Below, piece after piece: positions 31,161 to 39,882 of a DNA stretch of 43,087 nt; within the stretch, counting starts at the first letter, position 1, and each line of letters opens with the position of its first letter. Under the pieces are notes generated by a model. The model did no database searches. It was not told where the DNA came from and saw only the letters and a program-made list of their open reading frames with translations. A program made the translations under genes and the position numbers. Source of the DNA: Nitrospirales bacterium (GTDB lineage: Bacteria > Nitrospirota > Nitrospiria > Nitrospirales > UBA8639); assembly GCA_022825885.1 (NCBI GenBank), contig JAJDVY010000047.1:1-43087 (forward strand), written 5' to 3'.

Positions 31161-32906
31161 ATGAGTCACTTCTCCCGCCTGCTCCCGTTTGTCCGGCCGC
31201 ATCTTTCTCAATTGGCATTGGCCGGCGTCCTGATCATGGGCGTGGCGGGCCTCAACCTGACGTTGCTCAGACTCGGCGGCACGCTGTGGGATCTCATCAC
31301 GGTTCAACGGGACGTCGAACGCATGACGCAGACGATCCTGCTGTTTCTGTCACTCGCCGTCATCCAAAGCGCCTTGAGCATGGGGCAGAGCTACCTGAGC
31401 ACCCGCCTGTCCCAACTGATCATCGCGGATTTCCGCATCCACCTGTTTCGTCACCTGCAAACGCTGTCTCTTAACTTTTTCGCCAAACGGCGTACCGGGG
31501 AAATTCTTTCACGGCTCATGAACGACGTGGGCGTGATCCAGAACCTGGTAACCGAAACCCCCATTGATTCCGCCAAACAACTGGTGACGCTGGTGGGCGG
31601 TCTCGCGTTCCTGTTGTTCATGAATTGGAAACTCTGCCTGCTGATCGTCCTGTTGCTGCCCCTCCTGATCCTGGTGGCGCGGTTGTTCGGCAGGCGATTG
31701 AAATCCCTCTCCACGCAAATACAGGATCACACCGCCGCGCTGTCCACGCTCATCGAAGAGGTGATTTCGGGGATTCGCGTGGTGAAATCCTTTGTGCGTG
31801 CCGACCGGGAGGAAAGCCGGTTCGGCGTCGCGGTGGACGCGCTGGTGGCCGGGACGCTCCGCCGCGCCAAGATCCTGTCCGTGTTCATTCCCGTCATCAC
31901 CCTCCTGACGTTCATCATGGCCGGGATGGTCCTGTGGTACGGCGGCAAGCAAGTCATCGACGGGGCCATGACCCCCGGGGACCTTCTGGCCTTCGTGTTG
32001 TTCGCGGGGATTCTCATCGGTCCGTTCGGCGCCGCCGCGCGAATCTTTTCCCAGATGAAGGAGGGACAGGGCGCCCTGGAACGCGTCTTCGAATTGCTCG
32101 ACACCGCGCCTGAGGTGACGGACGCCCCACACGCCCACGCGTTGCGCGACGTGCAAGGCCACGTCCGTTTTTCACACGTGAGTTTTGCGTATGACCTGCG
32201 TCATCCGGTCCTGACCGATCTCTCCTTTGAAGTGCAGCCCGGTGAAATCGTGGCGCTGGTAGGCCCGACCGGTTCGGGAAAAAGCACGATCGCCAACCTC
32301 TTGCACCGGTTTTATGATCCGACCGAAGGAGCCGTCACGATCGACCGCCATGACCTGCAGGACGTGCAGTTGGCGGCCTTGTATCGACAACTGGCCATCG
32401 TGCCTCAAGAAACCGTGCTGTTCGGAGACACGATCATGGAGAACATTCGATACGGACGGGAAGACGCCCCGGAAGAGGATATTTTTGCAGCAAGCCGGGC
32501 GGCTCATGCCCATGAATTCATTTCGGCGTTGCCGGACGGGTATGCCACGCTGGTCGGGGAAAAAGGCGTCAACCTGTCGGGCGGTCAACGGCAACGCATT
32601 GCGATTGCCCGGGCCATCCTTAAGAATCCCCGGCTTCTGATCCTGGATGAAGCGACCTCGGCGTTGGACTCCGAATCCGAGTTGTTGGTCCAACGGGCTT
32701 TACAACGACTCATGGCGGGACGCACGACCGTGGTCATCGCCCATCGCCTCACGACCATTCAGGAAGCCGACCGGATTTTCGTGCTCAACAAGGGCAGGAT
32801 CGTCGAGGAGGGCTCGCACGCGGCGCTCATGCAGCAGGACGGCCTGTACCGTCACCTGTATACGCTTCGCATGGTGGAATCGGAAACGCCGGCTGCCGCG
32901 TCGTGA
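31161..32906 (+). CDS. ABC transporter ATP-binding/permease protein, MsbA-like exporter
   Basis: A 581-residue half-transporter. Six membrane helices span residues about 18-285, with the coupling-helix motif RTGEILSRLMNDV. The nucleotide-binding domain has Walker A GPTGSGKST at 368-376, a Q-loop in VPQETVLFGDT, the signature LSGGQRQRIAIARAIL at 472-487 and Walker B LLILDEATSALDSES at 492-506, followed by the H-loop IAHRLTT. This layout fits lipid A/MsbA-type or multidrug exporters, acting as a homodimer or with a partner. It is a single gene with no other transport component nearby. The ATG at 31161 has no strong ribosome site. Confidence 0.9.
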   Translation: MSHFSRLLPFVRPHLSQLALAGVLIMGVAGLNLTLLRLGGTLWDLITVQRDVERMTQTILLFLSLAVIQSALSMGQSYLSTRLSQLIIADFRIHLFRHLQTLSLNFFAKRRTGEILSRLMNDVGVIQNLVTETPIDSAKQLVTLVGGLAFLLFMNWKLCLLIVLLLPLLILVARLFGRRLKSLSTQIQDHTAALSTLIEEVISGIRVVKSFVRADREESRFGVAVDALVAGTLRRAKILSVFIPVITLLTFIMAGMVLWYGGKQVIDGAMTPGDLLAFVLFAGILIGPFGAAARIFSQMKEGQGALERVFELLDTAPEVTDAPHAHALRDVQGHVRFSHVSFAYDLRHPVLTDLSFEVQPGEIVALVGPTGSGKSTIANLLHRFYDPTEGAVTIDRHDLQDVQLAALYRQLAIVPQETVLFGDTIMENIRYGREDAPEEDIFAASRAAHAHEFISALPDGYATLVGEKGVNLSGGQRQRIAIARAILKNPRLLILDEATSALDSESELLVQRALQRLMAGRTTVVIAHRLTTIQEADRIFVLNKGRIVEEGSHAALMQQDGLYRHLYTLRMVESETPAAAS

Positions 32907-33076
32907 GGGAGCAGGCGTCTACCGTGGCAAAACTGGTTGAGGGGGACGTTGACTTGGCGGATGCTAAGCGGCACGGTTGGGATTTGATAACAATGGGTCA
33001 CTGTCTGAAAAAATTTTTCTTAAGATTTTATACATTTCCTTCACGCCACCTTCCTATAACTGAAATTGTGCCGTGT

Positions 33077-34570
33077 CTATCGACTTGCTCCAAACGCTGC
33101 CGTCAGGTCTGAGCGTTCAAGGGTTCCTGTTGCCCCTTCATGATTCTGCCCGGTGAAAATCCCCGTGAGGCTTCCTGTATCCCCTCCCGTTTGTTTGAAC
33201 GTGTTACCGCTCACCGCAATTGAATAGCCCAAATCGCCGTCTTCCCACATCGTGCCGGTTCCCGCGTTGCCCGGTGCTGCGCCGGCAGCCCACTGCTCCA
33301 AGGCTGTGAAATCGGCGCGGCCTTCTAAGGTGCCAAGGTTCACGCCGATTTCCGCATCTCCCGCTACTGGGTTGGCGGACGGCGTGAAGCCGAGCAAGGT
33401 TCCGTTCCAAGTGGCATTTCCGCTCAGGTTCGGGTTGTCGGCGAGGTCCTGGCCGGGAATGGAGCCGTAAGCCCACGGCTCGGCATACCCGTTGCGTAGG
33501 GCTACGCCGTAATGCGCATACGTGCCGTTGCCGACAAGGTGGGCGGACGTGTCGGTCCACGGGCCTAGGTCTCTGACATTGTCGCCGGGCTCAAGGCGAC
33601 TGTAGAGCGCGCGCAACGCTTCCCGATCTACCGAGTAGAGCAGGGAGCGCGGCTGTTGAGTATCCTGGTTCAATTCGTAGATCGTTGCCGTAGCCTCCAT
33701 GATGGTGTCGAAACTCGGGGAAACGTGGTCTAACCCATAGACGCCAAGGGCATGAATGAGTTCATGCGCTAGCAGAATAACGGCGCGGCGGCTGTCCGCG
33801 TCCTGCAACACGTTGGCGGCGCGGCTCATCTGGAGGTAACTGGTCCTTGCAGAATTGCCCGTCCAGTTGTTCCATGTTGTGGCACCAGCATGGGCCTCGT
33901 CGTAGAACTCCCCGGCGGGCACAAATTCCACGTGGATAGTGTTGTTCAGTTCCCTCCCTGACGTGAAGTAGAGACCCCTACTATCCACGGTATTGCGTAA
34001 ACTGAATCCCGGCAATGCTGCGGCTATCTCCATCTTCTTGTCGTCCGGCAAAGCTGCGTTTATTAGACGTACCGCATGAGCAACCATGTTTGCTTCCTCG
34101 GCGCTGGCTGGTCCGATAATGCGGACTTCCGGGCCATTGGCGTAACGACGCGCTACATTTCCCACACCGTCCAGAAGGTAGTCGCTAACCGTGTTGGATC
34201 CTACCCCATCAGCAAGTCTTCCGTGCCGTATCGTGGTCTCCCCGCGTAATCCAACGCTCTGGAGGGTTCCGGTTTGTGTGCCCTGATCCACACCGACGTG
34301 GAGTTGCTCGCCGGAGTGATAGACGGGCATTTGCCGGGCATCCTCCCCGGCTTGGCTCGGGATGCGTGAGGTGCCGAAATGACGCTCGCCGACGAATTGC
34401 CCGCACCCCAGCAGACAGTCAAGGTTCGACAACGGAAATGGCAGGGTCGGGGATGCGGGGGGGGGCTGCTCTGAATCTGGCGGCGCGGGAACGCTCATTG
34501 ATCCGCCTCCGCCTCCGCAAGCCGTGAGAAACAATATGAGACTGATTCCGAGAAGAAAGCGAGTGGTCAT
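33077..34570 (-). CDS. Lipoprotein with metzincin-like domain and TbpB-like barrel
   Basis: About 497 residues. The lipoprotein signal TTRFLLGISLILFLTACGGGG has the lipobox L-T-A-C. The central part contains VILLAHELIHALGVYGLDHV, a zinc-peptidase signature (H-E-x2-H-x2-G) with a candidate third ligand in GLDH, followed by SPSFDTIMEA, which resembles the Met-turn of metzincins. The C-terminal 150 residues are beta-rich and end in TGSLTGIFTGQNHEGATGTLERSDLTAAFG, similar to the transferrin-binding-protein-B barrel end also seen at 4197-5141. A surface-anchored protease is likely. The start at 34570 is chosen because TAGGAG lies 6 bases upstream. Confidence 0.8.
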   Translation of the reverse strand: MTTRFLLGISLILFLTACGGGGGSMSVPAPPDSEQPPPASPTLPFPLSNLDCLLGCGQFVGERHFGTSRIPSQAGEDARQMPVYHSGEQLHVGVDQGTQTGTLQSVGLRGETTIRHGRLADGVGSNTVSDYLLDGVGNVARRYANGPEVRIIGPASAEEANMVAHAVRLINAALPDDKKMEIAAALPGFSLRNTVDSRGLYFTSGRELNNTIHVEFVPAGEFYDEAHAGATTWNNWTGNSARTSYLQMSRAANVLQDADSRRAVILLAHELIHALGVYGLDHVSPSFDTIMEATATIYELNQDTQQPRSLLYSVDREALRALYSRLEPGDNVRDLGPWTDTSAHLVGNGTYAHYGVALRNGYAEPWAYGSIPGQDLADNPNLSGNATWNGTLLGFTPSANPVAGDAEIGVNLGTLEGRADFTALEQWAAGAAPGNAGTGTMWEDGDLGYSIAVSGNTFKQTGGDTGSLTGIFTGQNHEGATGTLERSDLTAAFGASR

Positions 34571-34619
34571 TTTTCTGCTCCTAGGTTGCGGCCGGGTTCC
34601 GGCACGCTGGACAGGTGAT

Positions 34620-35009
34620 TTATTGCGCCTCCACTTCGGCAACGGCGGTCCCCGTGGAAGGATCGTAGACGCAGGTGTAGCCGACGTGGGTCACCCCGCC
34701 GGCGATGCTGAAAATCGCATCGGTGCCGACGTAGGCGTGAAGCGGCGGGTCAGGGGAATCAATGCGGGTGAGGCTGGGTGAGGCCCACGTCTCCCAGGTG
34801 ACACCCCCGGGTGCCAGAGATTCGACGGCGGCCTTGCATTTGTCCTTGGCATCACGGCGCTCAGCCATTATCCGACGAAACTCCGGGGTCTCCGTGGTCC
34901 AGGTGACCGGCTTCTCGGGGGGCGGCGGGTCGTTCCTTATCCGGTCGATCCCGCCATAGATCAACACAGACACGAACACCGAGAGGAAGAATAGCGTGGC
35001 GGGTCTCAT
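34620..35009 (-). CDS. Small membrane-anchored protein, unknown
   Basis: A 129-residue protein with an N-terminal hydrophobic segment (ATLFFLSVFVSVLIYGGI) that should act as an uncleaved anchor or signal, a proline-rich linker and a compact Cys-containing domain (KCKAAVESLAPGGVTWETW ... GGVTHVGYTCVYDPSTGTAVAEVEA) with two conserved-looking Cys that may pair. AAAGGA lies before the ATG. It is encoded 49 bp upstream of the metzincin-like lipoprotein on the same strand, so the two could be transcribed together. No family recognised. Confidence 0.7.
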   Translation of the reverse strand: MRPATLFFLSVFVSVLIYGGIDRIRNDPPPPEKPVTWTTETPEFRRIMAERRDAKDKCKAAVESLAPGGVTWETWASPSLTRIDSPDPPLHAYVGTDAIFSIAGGVTHVGYTCVYDPSTGTAVAEVEAQ

Positions 35010-35133
35010 TTTTGCGTTGTTCCTTTCGACGGGAGATATGGGACCAGGAGGACCGCAAATACAGGCGTGTTTTAGTCATCCGGCCACCAAGCCAGATTTC
35101 CGGACGCGCCCGACTGAGAGGGATCGCCGATCT

Positions 35134-35793
35134 CTACTTGATCGCCGAAAAATCCGCCTCGATCGTGATCAATTTGCCGTCGGGGAAAAATACGACAATG
35201 TTCGTCGCGGCCTGCGGATCAAAATCCTGATAGGCGAAGCGGGCGGAAAACCGGGACACGTAGTCCATCTCCGATCCGGGAATTTTCCGGCCCCGGCTGG
35301 GCTTGCCTTTATCCACGGCCATGACGTTCGTCGCCCCCTGTTGTAAGGCCACGTCGGCCCCTTCGGCAAAAAATTCCTCCTGCCCGCACAGCCCGATCTC
35401 CATTTCAAGATTGGGCATACTCAGAATTTCCTGGATTTTGGCTTCCGGCATGCGGACTTCCTGCTTCGCGACCTTGGACCGCCGGCCTTCCTCGCGTCCG
35501 AAATATTCGAACCAATAAGTCCTGGTTCGAAGGATGGCGCTGCTCCCACAGGGTTTGACGGCGGGATCATCCCCGATACGCGAGGTCTTGTCCGCGGCTT
35601 TGATGATGGCGAACATTTCGTCATTGGACGCCGCTTGCTCCATGGGTTCCCGGGCCGAGGCCATGATCTGTTTGGCTTGTTCCAACGTCAATTCGACGTC
35701 GATCGCCAACGCCGGCGACCCCATCGCTGCCCACATGACCAACATGAGCCCGAATGCCTTTTTCCGGTGGTGGTATCGTTCACGTGAACTCAT
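35134..35793 (-). CDS. Secreted protein of unknown function
   Basis: About 219 residues with a signal peptide (KKAFGLMLVMWAAMGSPALAI, likely cleaved after ALA). The mature part starts DVELTLEQAKQIMASAREPMEQA and ends with a repeated beta pattern (SRFSARFAYQDFDPQAATNIVVFFPDGKLITIEADFSAI). Three Cys are spread through it. The start at 35793 is favoured because AAAGGAGAG lies 6 bases before the ATG; the longer open frame upstream has no ribosome site. Not recognised; probably periplasmic. Same strand as the small anchored protein downstream. Confidence 0.75.
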   Translation of the reverse strand: MSSRERYHHRKKAFGLMLVMWAAMGSPALAIDVELTLEQAKQIMASAREPMEQAASNDEMFAIIKAADKTSRIGDDPAVKPCGSSAILRTRTYWFEYFGREEGRRSKVAKQEVRMPEAKIQEILSMPNLEMEIGLCGQEEFFAEGADVALQQGATNVMAVDKGKPSRGRKIPGSEMDYVSRFSARFAYQDFDPQAATNIVVFFPDGKLITIEADFSAIK

Positions 35794-36111
35794 GCGGTCT
35801 CTCCTTTTGGCTTCAGATTGGCATGGATGACGCAGGGATCTCTGTAGACCCGACGGCACGGCTGAATTGTAAGAAACCTCCCTGCCACTTTTCAATGTCT
35901 TTCAGCCGCCCGGCGGGCCTCCCGACCCGGTGATGACGGGAAACCAAATGGTTGACTCATTACCGGCGTAGTGCTAAATTCCCCACCCTATTCTGCCAGC
36001 TTCAGATGGGCTTTCCAACGATTGTCGGGCGGAACGCCGCCTCGCGCTCTCCTGAATGAACGTTCGTGTAGTTGCGAGTGAACCGGTCGCTCAACCAGCA
36101 AGGGGTGTGCC
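35794..36111. other. Intergenic region between divergent genes
   Basis: No gene is seen. It carries the ribosome site of the secreted protein (minus) at about 35795 and a strong plus-strand promoter at 35952-35980 for the methyltransferase gene. Confidence 0.5.
35952..35980 (+). promoter_or_regulatory. Sigma70-type promoter
   Basis: -35 TTGACT at 35952-35957, 17-bp spacer, -10 TAAATT at 35975-35980. It would give a leader of about 125 bases before the methyltransferase start at 36112. Confidence 0.6.
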
Positions 36112-36780
36112 ATGGGAAATGGGATCAACCAACAGGAACAGGCCATGAACCTTGAAAGCCTGGAGCGCGTCTACACGAATTATTCTTCGGTCTATGACCA
36201 AACCTTCGGGAAGGCTTTTGATCAATCACGCGAATCAGCCGTCAAAGGGCTGAAGATCGCCACTGACGAGCACGTGCTGGAGGTCGGCGTGGGCACGGGC
36301 ATGGCCTTGCCCCTGTATCCGACCCACTGCCGCATCACGGGCATCGACCTCTCGGAGGGCATGCTGAAAAAGGCCGAGGAGCGCATTGCGAAACATGGCC
36401 TCAAGCACGTCACGCTCCAGCGCATGGACGCGGGAGAGATGTCGTTCCCGGACGATTCCTTCGACCTGGTGATGGCCGCCTACGTCGTGACCGCGGTCCC
36501 GGACTATCGAAAAGTCGTGGCGGAAATGATTCGCGTCTGTCGCGCGGGCGGGCGCATCGTCATGTTGAACCACTTCAGCAACGGCAATAAATTCATCGCC
36601 GCCGTGGAGAAACTGATTTCCCCCATCTGCCAGCGGATCGGGTTCCGCACGGACTTGTCCCTCCATCACGTGCTCGAAGGCACGACCCTCCAGGTCACGA
36701 AACAGGAAAAAATGAATCCTTTCCAATATTGGTACCTGGTAGAATGCGTGAACGCCAAGAACGGATATTCTCACTCATAG
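36112..36780 (+). CDS. Class I SAM-dependent methyltransferase (PmtA/UbiE-like)
   Basis: A 222-residue methyltransferase. Motif I is LEVGVGTGMALPLYP, ITGIDLSEGMLKKAEERI is motif II, RMDAGEMSFPDDSFDLVMAAYVVTAVPDYRKVV contains motifs III and IV, and RAGGRIVMLNHFSNG is the motif V region. The late HLF-like segment and the DDSFD-VVT pattern resemble phosphatidylethanolamine N-methyltransferases (PmtA) and UbiE-like enzymes. A phospholipid or quinone substrate is plausible but not proved. A strong promoter (35952-35980) precedes it; the glutamine amidotransferase gene follows by 37 bp. Confidence 0.87.
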   Translation: MGNGINQQEQAMNLESLERVYTNYSSVYDQTFGKAFDQSRESAVKGLKIATDEHVLEVGVGTGMALPLYPTHCRITGIDLSEGMLKKAEERIAKHGLKHVTLQRMDAGEMSFPDDSFDLVMAAYVVTAVPDYRKVVAEMIRVCRAGGRIVMLNHFSNGNKFIAAVEKLISPICQRIGFRTDLSLHHVLEGTTLQVTKQEKMNPFQYWYLVECVNAKNGYSHS

Positions 36781-36817
36781 TCGTCCCGACGCATTTCCCC
36801 CTCGACCCATTGTTCCC

Positions 36818-37489
36818 ATGAAGCAGGCCCTGTGCCTCCAACACGTTCCCTTCGAAGGCCCCGGCGCCTTTCGGCAGGCATTGGAGAACCGTCACTACCA
36901 GGTCGACACACTGCTGGTCCCTCAAGACGACCTTCCCGCCACACCGCCGGATTTCCTGTTGGTCATGGGCGGCCCCATGTCCGTGAATGACCCTGATCCC
37001 TGGATTGAAAAAGAACTGCGGTTCATTCGCCACGCGATCGAGGCGGGCATTCCGGTGTTGGGCGTGTGCCTAGGCTCCCAATTCATGGCCAAGGCCCTGG
37101 GCGGAGAGGTGCGTCCCGGCCCGCGACTGGAAATCGGGCCTGTTCCGGTGACGCGGACCGTCGAGGAAGACGCTGTGTTCGGAACGTGCCCCCGAGACTT
37201 CACGGTGTTTCAATGGCACGGCGAAGGGTTGACCCTGCCGCCGGGGGCCTGTGTACTTGTCTCGTCCGAGTTCTATCCGGTCCAAGCCTTCCGGTACGGG
37301 GACCGCGCCTACGGACTCCTGTTTCACTTGGAATTGGAGATCGGCGGCGTCAAAGCCCTCTGCCGCGAATGCACCACCGACGTGCAACGGGCCCACACCA
37401 CGACCGAAGCCCTGTTGGCATCGGCGGAGCACGTGCTTCCCGAATCCCACCGGCTCGCCGACCGCCTCATCGGCCACCTGGCTAGCTGA
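36818..37489 (+). CDS. Class I glutamine amidotransferase (GMP-synthase GATase-like)
   Basis: A 223-residue stand-alone class I glutamine amidotransferase. The nucleophile elbow is GVCLGSQFMAKALGG (Cys in G-V-C-L-G), with FTVFQWHGEGLTLPPGA holding the family His neighbourhood and a downstream Glu. N-terminal FLLVMGGPMSVND is the oxyanion loop. Closest in style to the small GuaA-domain-like proteins of unknown role. It is 37 bp downstream of the methyltransferase gene on the same strand, so probably cotranscribed. Confidence 0.9.
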   Translation: MKQALCLQHVPFEGPGAFRQALENRHYQVDTLLVPQDDLPATPPDFLLVMGGPMSVNDPDPWIEKELRFIRHAIEAGIPVLGVCLGSQFMAKALGGEVRPGPRLEIGPVPVTRTVEEDAVFGTCPRDFTVFQWHGEGLTLPPGACVLVSSEFYPVQAFRYGDRAYGLLFHLELEIGGVKALCRECTTDVQRAHTTTEALLASAEHVLPESHRLADRLIGHLAS

Positions 37490-37562
37490 CCAAAAAGCTA
37501 GTCCCATGGCTCCTTACTGGGCGCCTGCTCTGTCCCTACTACGAAATCAATGCACCCTGAAC

Positions 37563-37597
37563 GGTCATTCCCGACATTTGCAATCGGGAATCCAGAG
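37563..37597. repeat. GGATTCCCGAT-type palindromic element (reversed)
   Basis: GTCATTCCCGA and TCGGGAATCCAGAG with a short AT-rich loop, the reverse orientation of the element at 3015-3048. Confidence 0.7.
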
Positions 37598-37624
37598 TCT
37601 TTCTCTTCCCTTTTATCACTTTTT

Positions 37625-37651
37625 ATAAACAGTAATTGAATTACTGTTTAT
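37625..37651. promoter_or_regulatory. 27-bp perfect palindrome upstream of the type I operon
   Basis: ATAAACAGTAATT and AATTACTGTTTAT are perfect 13-bp arms around one G. It lies 42 bp before the first ATG of the short hsdS gene and just before TTGACT (37656-37661). A dimeric regulator site or a terminator-like hairpin (T-rich tail TTTTATT) are both possible. Confidence 0.7.
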
Positions 37652-37692
37652 TTTATTGACTTATGGCATGAAGATGTGATTTGCTTATTGAT

Positions 37693-38262
37693 ATGATGCT
37701 TTTCATAAAAGAGATTGCCGAGTTGAGCATGGGCGCAAATTTCAGGCCCCACCATGAAGCTTCTGGCTCGGACGACCTGTTTGTCGTTCAAATGAAAGAT
37801 CTCGACAACACCTCCGTCAACATTGACACCCTGGAAAAGCTTAACCTGAAAACGCCACGCAACGTGACTTTCCTGAAGCCCGGAGACATCATATTCAGGT
37901 CACGGGGCCGGACAACCACCGCCGTCATCGTGCCAAGAAACATAGGAAAGGCGGTTTTGTCGGCCCCTCTATTCCTGATCCGGGCAAAAGACACCTCCCG
38001 CGTCCTGCCGGGGTACCTGTGTTGGTACATCAACCAAACTCCCGCGCAGCGGTTTCTCTACCAAAGAACGGAAGGCTCGGCCCTGAAAATGATAACCTTG
38101 AAGCACTTGGGCGACCTGGAAATTCCCCTGCCCGCCTTGGACGTGCAGAGCAAAATTGAAAAAATAGTAGCTATGCAGACGAAGGAAACCGCCCTGTTTG
38201 AAGAGATCAAACAAAAGCGAGCGAAGTACGTAGAAAAAATCCTAATACAAGCCGCCTCCTGA
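37693..38262 (+). CDS. hsdS: Short type I restriction specificity protein (single target-recognition domain)
   Basis: About 190 residues. It has one target-recognition domain: FIKEIAELSMGANFRPH, then FVVQMKDLDN, then FLKPGDIIFRSRGRTTTAVI and GSALKMITLKHLGDLEIPLPAL, followed by a coiled helix (DVQSKIEKIVAMQTKETALFEEIKQKRAKYVEKILIQ). This is half of an ordinary HsdS; such half-subunits can dimerise to rebuild a full one. It lies 19 bp before hsdM. The start is uncertain (ATG 37693 or 37696, TTG 37681). Confidence 0.82.
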   Translation: MMLFIKEIAELSMGANFRPHHEASGSDDLFVVQMKDLDNTSVNIDTLEKLNLKTPRNVTFLKPGDIIFRSRGRTTTAVIVPRNIGKAVLSAPLFLIRAKDTSRVLPGYLCWYINQTPAQRFLYQRTEGSALKMITLKHLGDLEIPLPALDVQSKIEKIVAMQTKETALFEEIKQKRAKYVEKILIQAAS

Positions 38263-38281
38263 CCTCGGAGAGGAATGCAAA

Positions 38282-39796
38282 ATGGGTAAAGAAGAAATCA
38301 AACAGCAAGACATTAACAATACTGCCTGGAAGGCCTGTGACACTTTCCGCGGCGTGATGGATGCCACGGACTATAAAGACTACATCCTGGTCATGCTGTT
38401 CGTGAAGTACATATCGGACACCTGGAAGGCGCATCTTGAGGAATACCAGAAGTGCTTCGGTGGTGACGATACCAGAATTCGCCGGAGACTGGAACGCGAA
38501 CGGTTTGTGCTGCCCGAAGGCGCCGGGTTCTACGAGCTTTACGAAAAGCGCAACGAATCCAACATCGGCGAGTTGATCAACGTGGCCCTGGAGTCCATTG
38601 AAGAAAAGAACCGGACAAAGTTGGAAGGCGTGTTCCGCAACATCAATTTCAATTCGGAAGCCAAACTGGGCAGGACCAAGGACCGCAACCGGCGATTGAA
38701 AATGTTGCTGGAAGATTTCAATAGACCCGAGCTTGACCTGAACCCGAACCGGGTATCCGAAGACGTGATCGGCAATACCTACATCTATCTGATTGAAAAA
38801 TTTGCCTCCGACGCGGGAAAGAAAGCCGGAGAATTCTATACGCCCCACAAGGTATCGCAACTCGCGGCGCGCCTGTGTGCGCCGAAATCCGGTGCCCGTA
38901 TTTGCGACCCAGCCTGCGGGTCCGGCGGCTTGCTGATTGAAGCCGCACGACAAATAGGCGACAAAAATTTCTCGTTGTCCGGCATGGAAGTGAACGGCGG
39001 CACGTGGGCGTTGTGCCGCATGAACATGTTTCTCCACGGCATGGATTCAGCCTGGATTGAATGGTGCAATACCCTCACGGGACCGACCTTGGTGGAGAAA
39101 GACCGTTTGATGAAATTCGACAACATCGTCGCCAACCCGCCGTTTTCCCTGGACAAATGGGGGGTGGAAGAAGCCATGGACGACCGCTTCAATCGCTTCT
39201 GGCGCGGGATCCCACCCAAATCCAAAGGAGATTTCGCCTTTATCACGCACATGATCGAAGTCGCGCTGGAAAAGAAAGGACGTGTGGCGGTCGTGGTGCC
39301 GCACGGAGTGTTATTCCGCGGCTCGGCCGAAGGACGCATTCGCCGGAAGCTGATCGAAGAAAACCTGCTGGACGCGGTCGTCGGCCTTCCGGGAAACCTG
39401 TTTCCGACCACGTCCATCCCGGTCGCCATTCTCATCTTCGACCGTTCCCGAGAAAAAGGCGGCGCAAACGAATCACGCAAAGACGTGCTGTTTATTGACG
39501 CAAGCAGGGAATACCAGCCGGGCAAAAACCAGAACACGCTGCTTGACGAGCACCTGGACAAAATCGTTCTGACGTATGAGAAACGAAAATCTATTGAGAA
39601 ATATGCGCATCTGGCCGGCTTGGCGGAGATCGAAGAGAACGATTTCAACCTCAACATCCCACGCTACGTGGACACTTTCGAGGAAGAGGAGCCGATTGAT
39701 ATTCACGCGGTAGAGAAGGAAATTGAGCAGTTGGAAGCGGAATTGACCGAAGTCCGCCGCAAGATGCGCAAAATGCTGAAGGAACTTGAGAGATAA
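38282..39796 (+). CDS. hsdM: Type I restriction-modification DNA methyltransferase
   Basis: A 504-residue HsdM. The N-terminal domain ends before GEFYTPHKVSQLAARL (the HsdM F-Y-T-P signature, about residues 184-199). Motif I is ICDPACGSGGLLIEAA (DPACGSGG at 209-216) and motif IV NPPFSLDKW (NPPF at 285-288), the adenine-N6 form. The C-terminus ends in an acidic helix (VEKEIEQLEAELTEVRRKMRKMLKELE), as usual. GAGAGGA lies upstream of the ATG. It follows the short hsdS by 19 bp. hsdR is not in the window. Confidence 0.95.
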   Translation: MGKEEIKQQDINNTAWKACDTFRGVMDATDYKDYILVMLFVKYISDTWKAHLEEYQKCFGGDDTRIRRRLERERFVLPEGAGFYELYEKRNESNIGELINVALESIEEKNRTKLEGVFRNINFNSEAKLGRTKDRNRRLKMLLEDFNRPELDLNPNRVSEDVIGNTYIYLIEKFASDAGKKAGEFYTPHKVSQLAARLCAPKSGARICDPACGSGGLLIEAARQIGDKNFSLSGMEVNGGTWALCRMNMFLHGMDSAWIEWCNTLTGPTLVEKDRLMKFDNIVANPPFSLDKWGVEEAMDDRFNRFWRGIPPKSKGDFAFITHMIEVALEKKGRVAVVVPHGVLFRGSAEGRIRRKLIEENLLDAVVGLPGNLFPTTSIPVAILIFDRSREKGGANESRKDVLFIDASREYQPGKNQNTLLDEHLDKIVLTYEKRKSIEKYAHLAGLAEIEENDFNLNIPRYVDTFEEEEPIDIHAVEKEIEQLEAELTEVRRKMRKMLKELER

Positions 39797-39882
39797 ATCC
39801 GCTGACAACGGATCTATTCAGCCGATATTGAAAAAACGGCACCGGAGAAGGGCCAAACGAGGTTCAGGTTGGGGAAAGAGCC

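Noticed and set aside
32907-33076. Possible small gene after the ABC exporter
   Set aside because: The frame is short, overlaps the exporter's end and lacks codon bias or motif support.
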